A stretch of DNA of 64,000 nucleotides from Devosia sp. (GTDB taxonomy: Bacteria; Pseudomonadota; Alphaproteobacteria; Rhizobiales; Devosiaceae): contig NZ_JANQAH010000004.1 of assembly GCF_024707125.1 (NCBI RefSeq), forward strand, positions 1-64,000, written 5' to 3'. Numbering within the stretch: position 1 is the stretch's first letter; each line of letters begins with the position of its first letter. Under the pieces are notes generated by a model. That model saw only the letters and a program-made list of their open reading frames with translations. It searched no databases and was not told the origin of the DNA. A program made the translations under genes and the position numbers. Of the stretch, positions 62,704 to 64,000 are shown in pieces.

Positions 62704-63558
62704 ATGCGCATCATCGTGCTGACAGTTCTGGCTCTGGTGGCCTTTGCGGCCAATTCCGTATTGGCGCGCCTGGCGCTTGCCTCGCCGGCCATTGACGCGG
62801 CCGGTTTTACCGGCGTGAGGCTGGCATCGGGAGCCGTGGTTCTCGGTCTGCTGCTCTGGTTCAGGAATGGCTCGCCGCGAGCGTTGGTGCAGTTGACCGG
62901 TACCTGGGCACAATCGGCTGCGCTCTTTGGCTACGCCATCTGTTTTTCCTTCGCCTACAACCTGCTCGGGGCCAGCATGGGGGCGCTGATCCTGTTTGCC
63001 AGCGTGCAGATCGGCATGGTGGCGCGGGCCGTCTCGGCCGGCGATCGGCCTGCGCCTCTTGAATGGATCGGCCTCGTGGCAGCAGCGGGTGCCTTTGTCT
63101 ATCTGGTGTCACCGGGCCTTGCCGCGCCGCACCCGCTGGGCGCTGCGCTCATGATCCTGGCGGGATTGTGCTGGGCCGGCTATTCGCTCCTGGGGCGCGG
63201 TTCGAGCCAGCCGCTCTCCGATACCGCGGGCAACTTTATGCGCTGCCTCCCGCTGGCCGTGCTGTTGATCATTGTGGGCGTGTGGACCGGGGCGCCGCGC
63301 CTTGAGGGGATAATCCTGGCTGTGGCCTCGGGCGCCCTCGCTTCCGGCCTCGGCTATGCCATCTGGTACGCGGCCCTGCCGCACCTGAGCCGGACCCGCG
63401 CCGCGGTCGTGCAATTGAGCGTTCCGGTCATCGCCGGTTTTGGAGCGGTGGTCTTTATCGGCGAGGCTTTGACGCCGCGTTTGCTCATCGCCTCGGCGGT
63501 CATTCTTGGCGGCATTGCTGTTGCTATCGTTATGGCCGGACGGCGTCGCAGTGCCTGA
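62704..63558 (+). CDS. DMT superfamily transporter, EamA family
   Basis: A 284-residue membrane protein with ten helices in two EamA repeats (FAANSVLARLAL in the first, AGLCWAGYSLLGRGSSQPLSD in the second). It follows the TetR gene by 40 bases, so they may be co-transcribed and the regulator's ligand may be its substrate (inference). Confidence 0.88.
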   Translation: MRIIVLTVLALVAFAANSVLARLALASPAIDAAGFTGVRLASGAVVLGLLLWFRNGSPRALVQLTGTWAQSAALFGYAICFSFAYNLLGASMGALILFASVQIGMVARAVSAGDRPAPLEWIGLVAAAGAFVYLVSPGLAAPHPLGAALMILAGLCWAGYSLLGRGSSQPLSDTAGNFMRCLPLAVLLIIVGVWTGAPRLEGIILAVASGALASGLGYAIWYAALPHLSRTRAAVVQLSVPVIAGFGAVVFIGEALTPRLLIASAVILGGIAVAIVMAGRRRSA

Positions 63559-63597
63559 CCTCTTGCCGCTCACGCATTGCCCGTTTAGGACACGGCA

Positions 63598-64000
63598 ATG
63601 ACCCAATCCCTCGCCCCCATGGATCTCGCGCTGCGCCTTGCCCAAGAGGCGGCGGCGCTTGGCGAGGCACCTGTGGGCGCGGTGGTGATGGAGGGTGAGC
63701 GCGTGCTTGCCGCAACGCGCAATCAGATGCAGGCCCTGGGTGACCCGACGGCACATGCGGAAATGCTGGCCATTCGCGAGGCGTTGAAAGTGCGCGGCAC
63801 CGGGCGGCTTGATGGCTGCGATCTCTATGTGACGCTCGAACCCTGCGCCATGTGCGCGGGGGCCATAGCCCATACCCGCCTGCGCCGGGTCTATTTCGCG
63901 GCCGAGGATATCAAGGCGGGAGCGGTGGAGAACGGGGTCCGGCTGTTCGACCAGCCCACCTGCCACCACAAGCCTGAGGTGATCGGCGGGGTTTCGGCCT
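63598..64000 (+). CDS. tadA: tRNA-specific adenosine deaminase, 3' end beyond the window
   Basis: The first 134 codons of TadA, which converts adenosine-34 of tRNA-Arg(ACG) to inosine. The zinc motifs HAEMLAI (with the catalytic Glu) and LEPCAMCAG are intact. An AGGA stretch precedes the ATG. The frame is open to the end of the window; the usual length is about 150 residues, so only a little is missing. Confidence 0.93.
   Translation, partial: MTQSLAPMDLALRLAQEAAALGEAPVGAVVMEGERVLAATRNQMQALGDPTAHAEMLAIREALKVRGTGRLDGCDLYVTLEPCAMCAGAIAHTRLRRVYFAAEDIKAGAVENGVRLFDQPTCHHKPEVIGGVSA

Overview
The window is high-GC, gene-dense chromosomal DNA from an alphaproteobacterium of the Hyphomicrobiales (Rhizobiales), most likely Devosia or a close relative. 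The evidence is: a short HisG paired with HisZ; an alphaproteobacterial-type HisRS; a tRNA-His with A73 and no G-1; a CxxC-less Mrp; a Zur/znu cluster with GTTAT-N3-ATAAC boxes; a complete-looking Entner-Doudoroff set (zwf, pgl, edd); and several families of short intergenic palindromes common in this order. The genus call rests on overall resemblance and is an inference. I see no prophage, IS element, CRISPR array or rRNA operon.

Layout. 0-3 kb: a frameshifted mrp, a GH1 beta-glucosidase behind tandem LacI-type operators, and a YecA-family protein. 3-8.2 kb: a leftward peptide/nickel-type ABC importer operon (binding protein, two permeases, one fused double ATPase). 8.2-14 kb: a large PAS pseudo-histidine kinase, tRNA-His, a TadG-like vWA protein carrying two inserted repeats, and an L,D-transpeptidase. 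14-19 kb: small ORFs, then hisS-hisZ-hisG, a TSUP exporter and a Sel1 protein. 19.9-22.1 kb: groESL with an intact heat-shock promoter and CIRCE operator. 22-27.9 kb: small conserved proteins, an EamA exporter, a RibD-like reductase, a GH125 mannosidase and a sigma-54 response regulator. 28-34 kb: a degenerate EAL protein, a HAD phosphatase, ribF, a LuxR-type regulator divergent from a frameshifted glycosyltransferase. 34-41 kb: ileS-lspA-lipoprotein, an RluB-like pseudouridine synthase with a very long low-complexity tail, and rsmD. 41-45.4 kb: a zinc-uptake regulon (zur, znuB, znuC, frameshifted znuA, and an AztD-like zinc chaperone). 45-50 kb: small membrane and secreted proteins, a CDF efflux protein, an orphan cobU. 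50.4-55.4 kb: N-acetylglucosamine-type kinase, zwf, pgl, edd. 55.4-57.7 kb: two divergent citrate-synthase paralogues, one with an N-terminal DNA-binding domain, flanking a perfect 26-bp palindrome. 57.7-64 kb: a dioxygenase-esterase fusion, mutL, a periplasmic RidA-like protein divergent from a TetR regulator over a double operator, an EamA exporter and the start of tadA.

Most interesting: the citrate synthase carrying a MerR/excisionase-type helix-turn-helix, divergent from its paralogue across a perfect palindrome, looks like an enzyme-regulator pair sensing a citrate-synthase substrate or product. Next are the zinc regulon that combines ZnuABC with an AztD-like chaperone, the TadG-like protein with repeats inserted in its vWA domain, and two signalling proteins whose catalytic motifs have been lost.

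Caution on quality: three genes (mrp, the glycosyltransferase, znuA) are each broken by a one-base length change in a run of five G or C. This pattern is typical of homopolymer sequencing error, so these may be intact genes in the organism.
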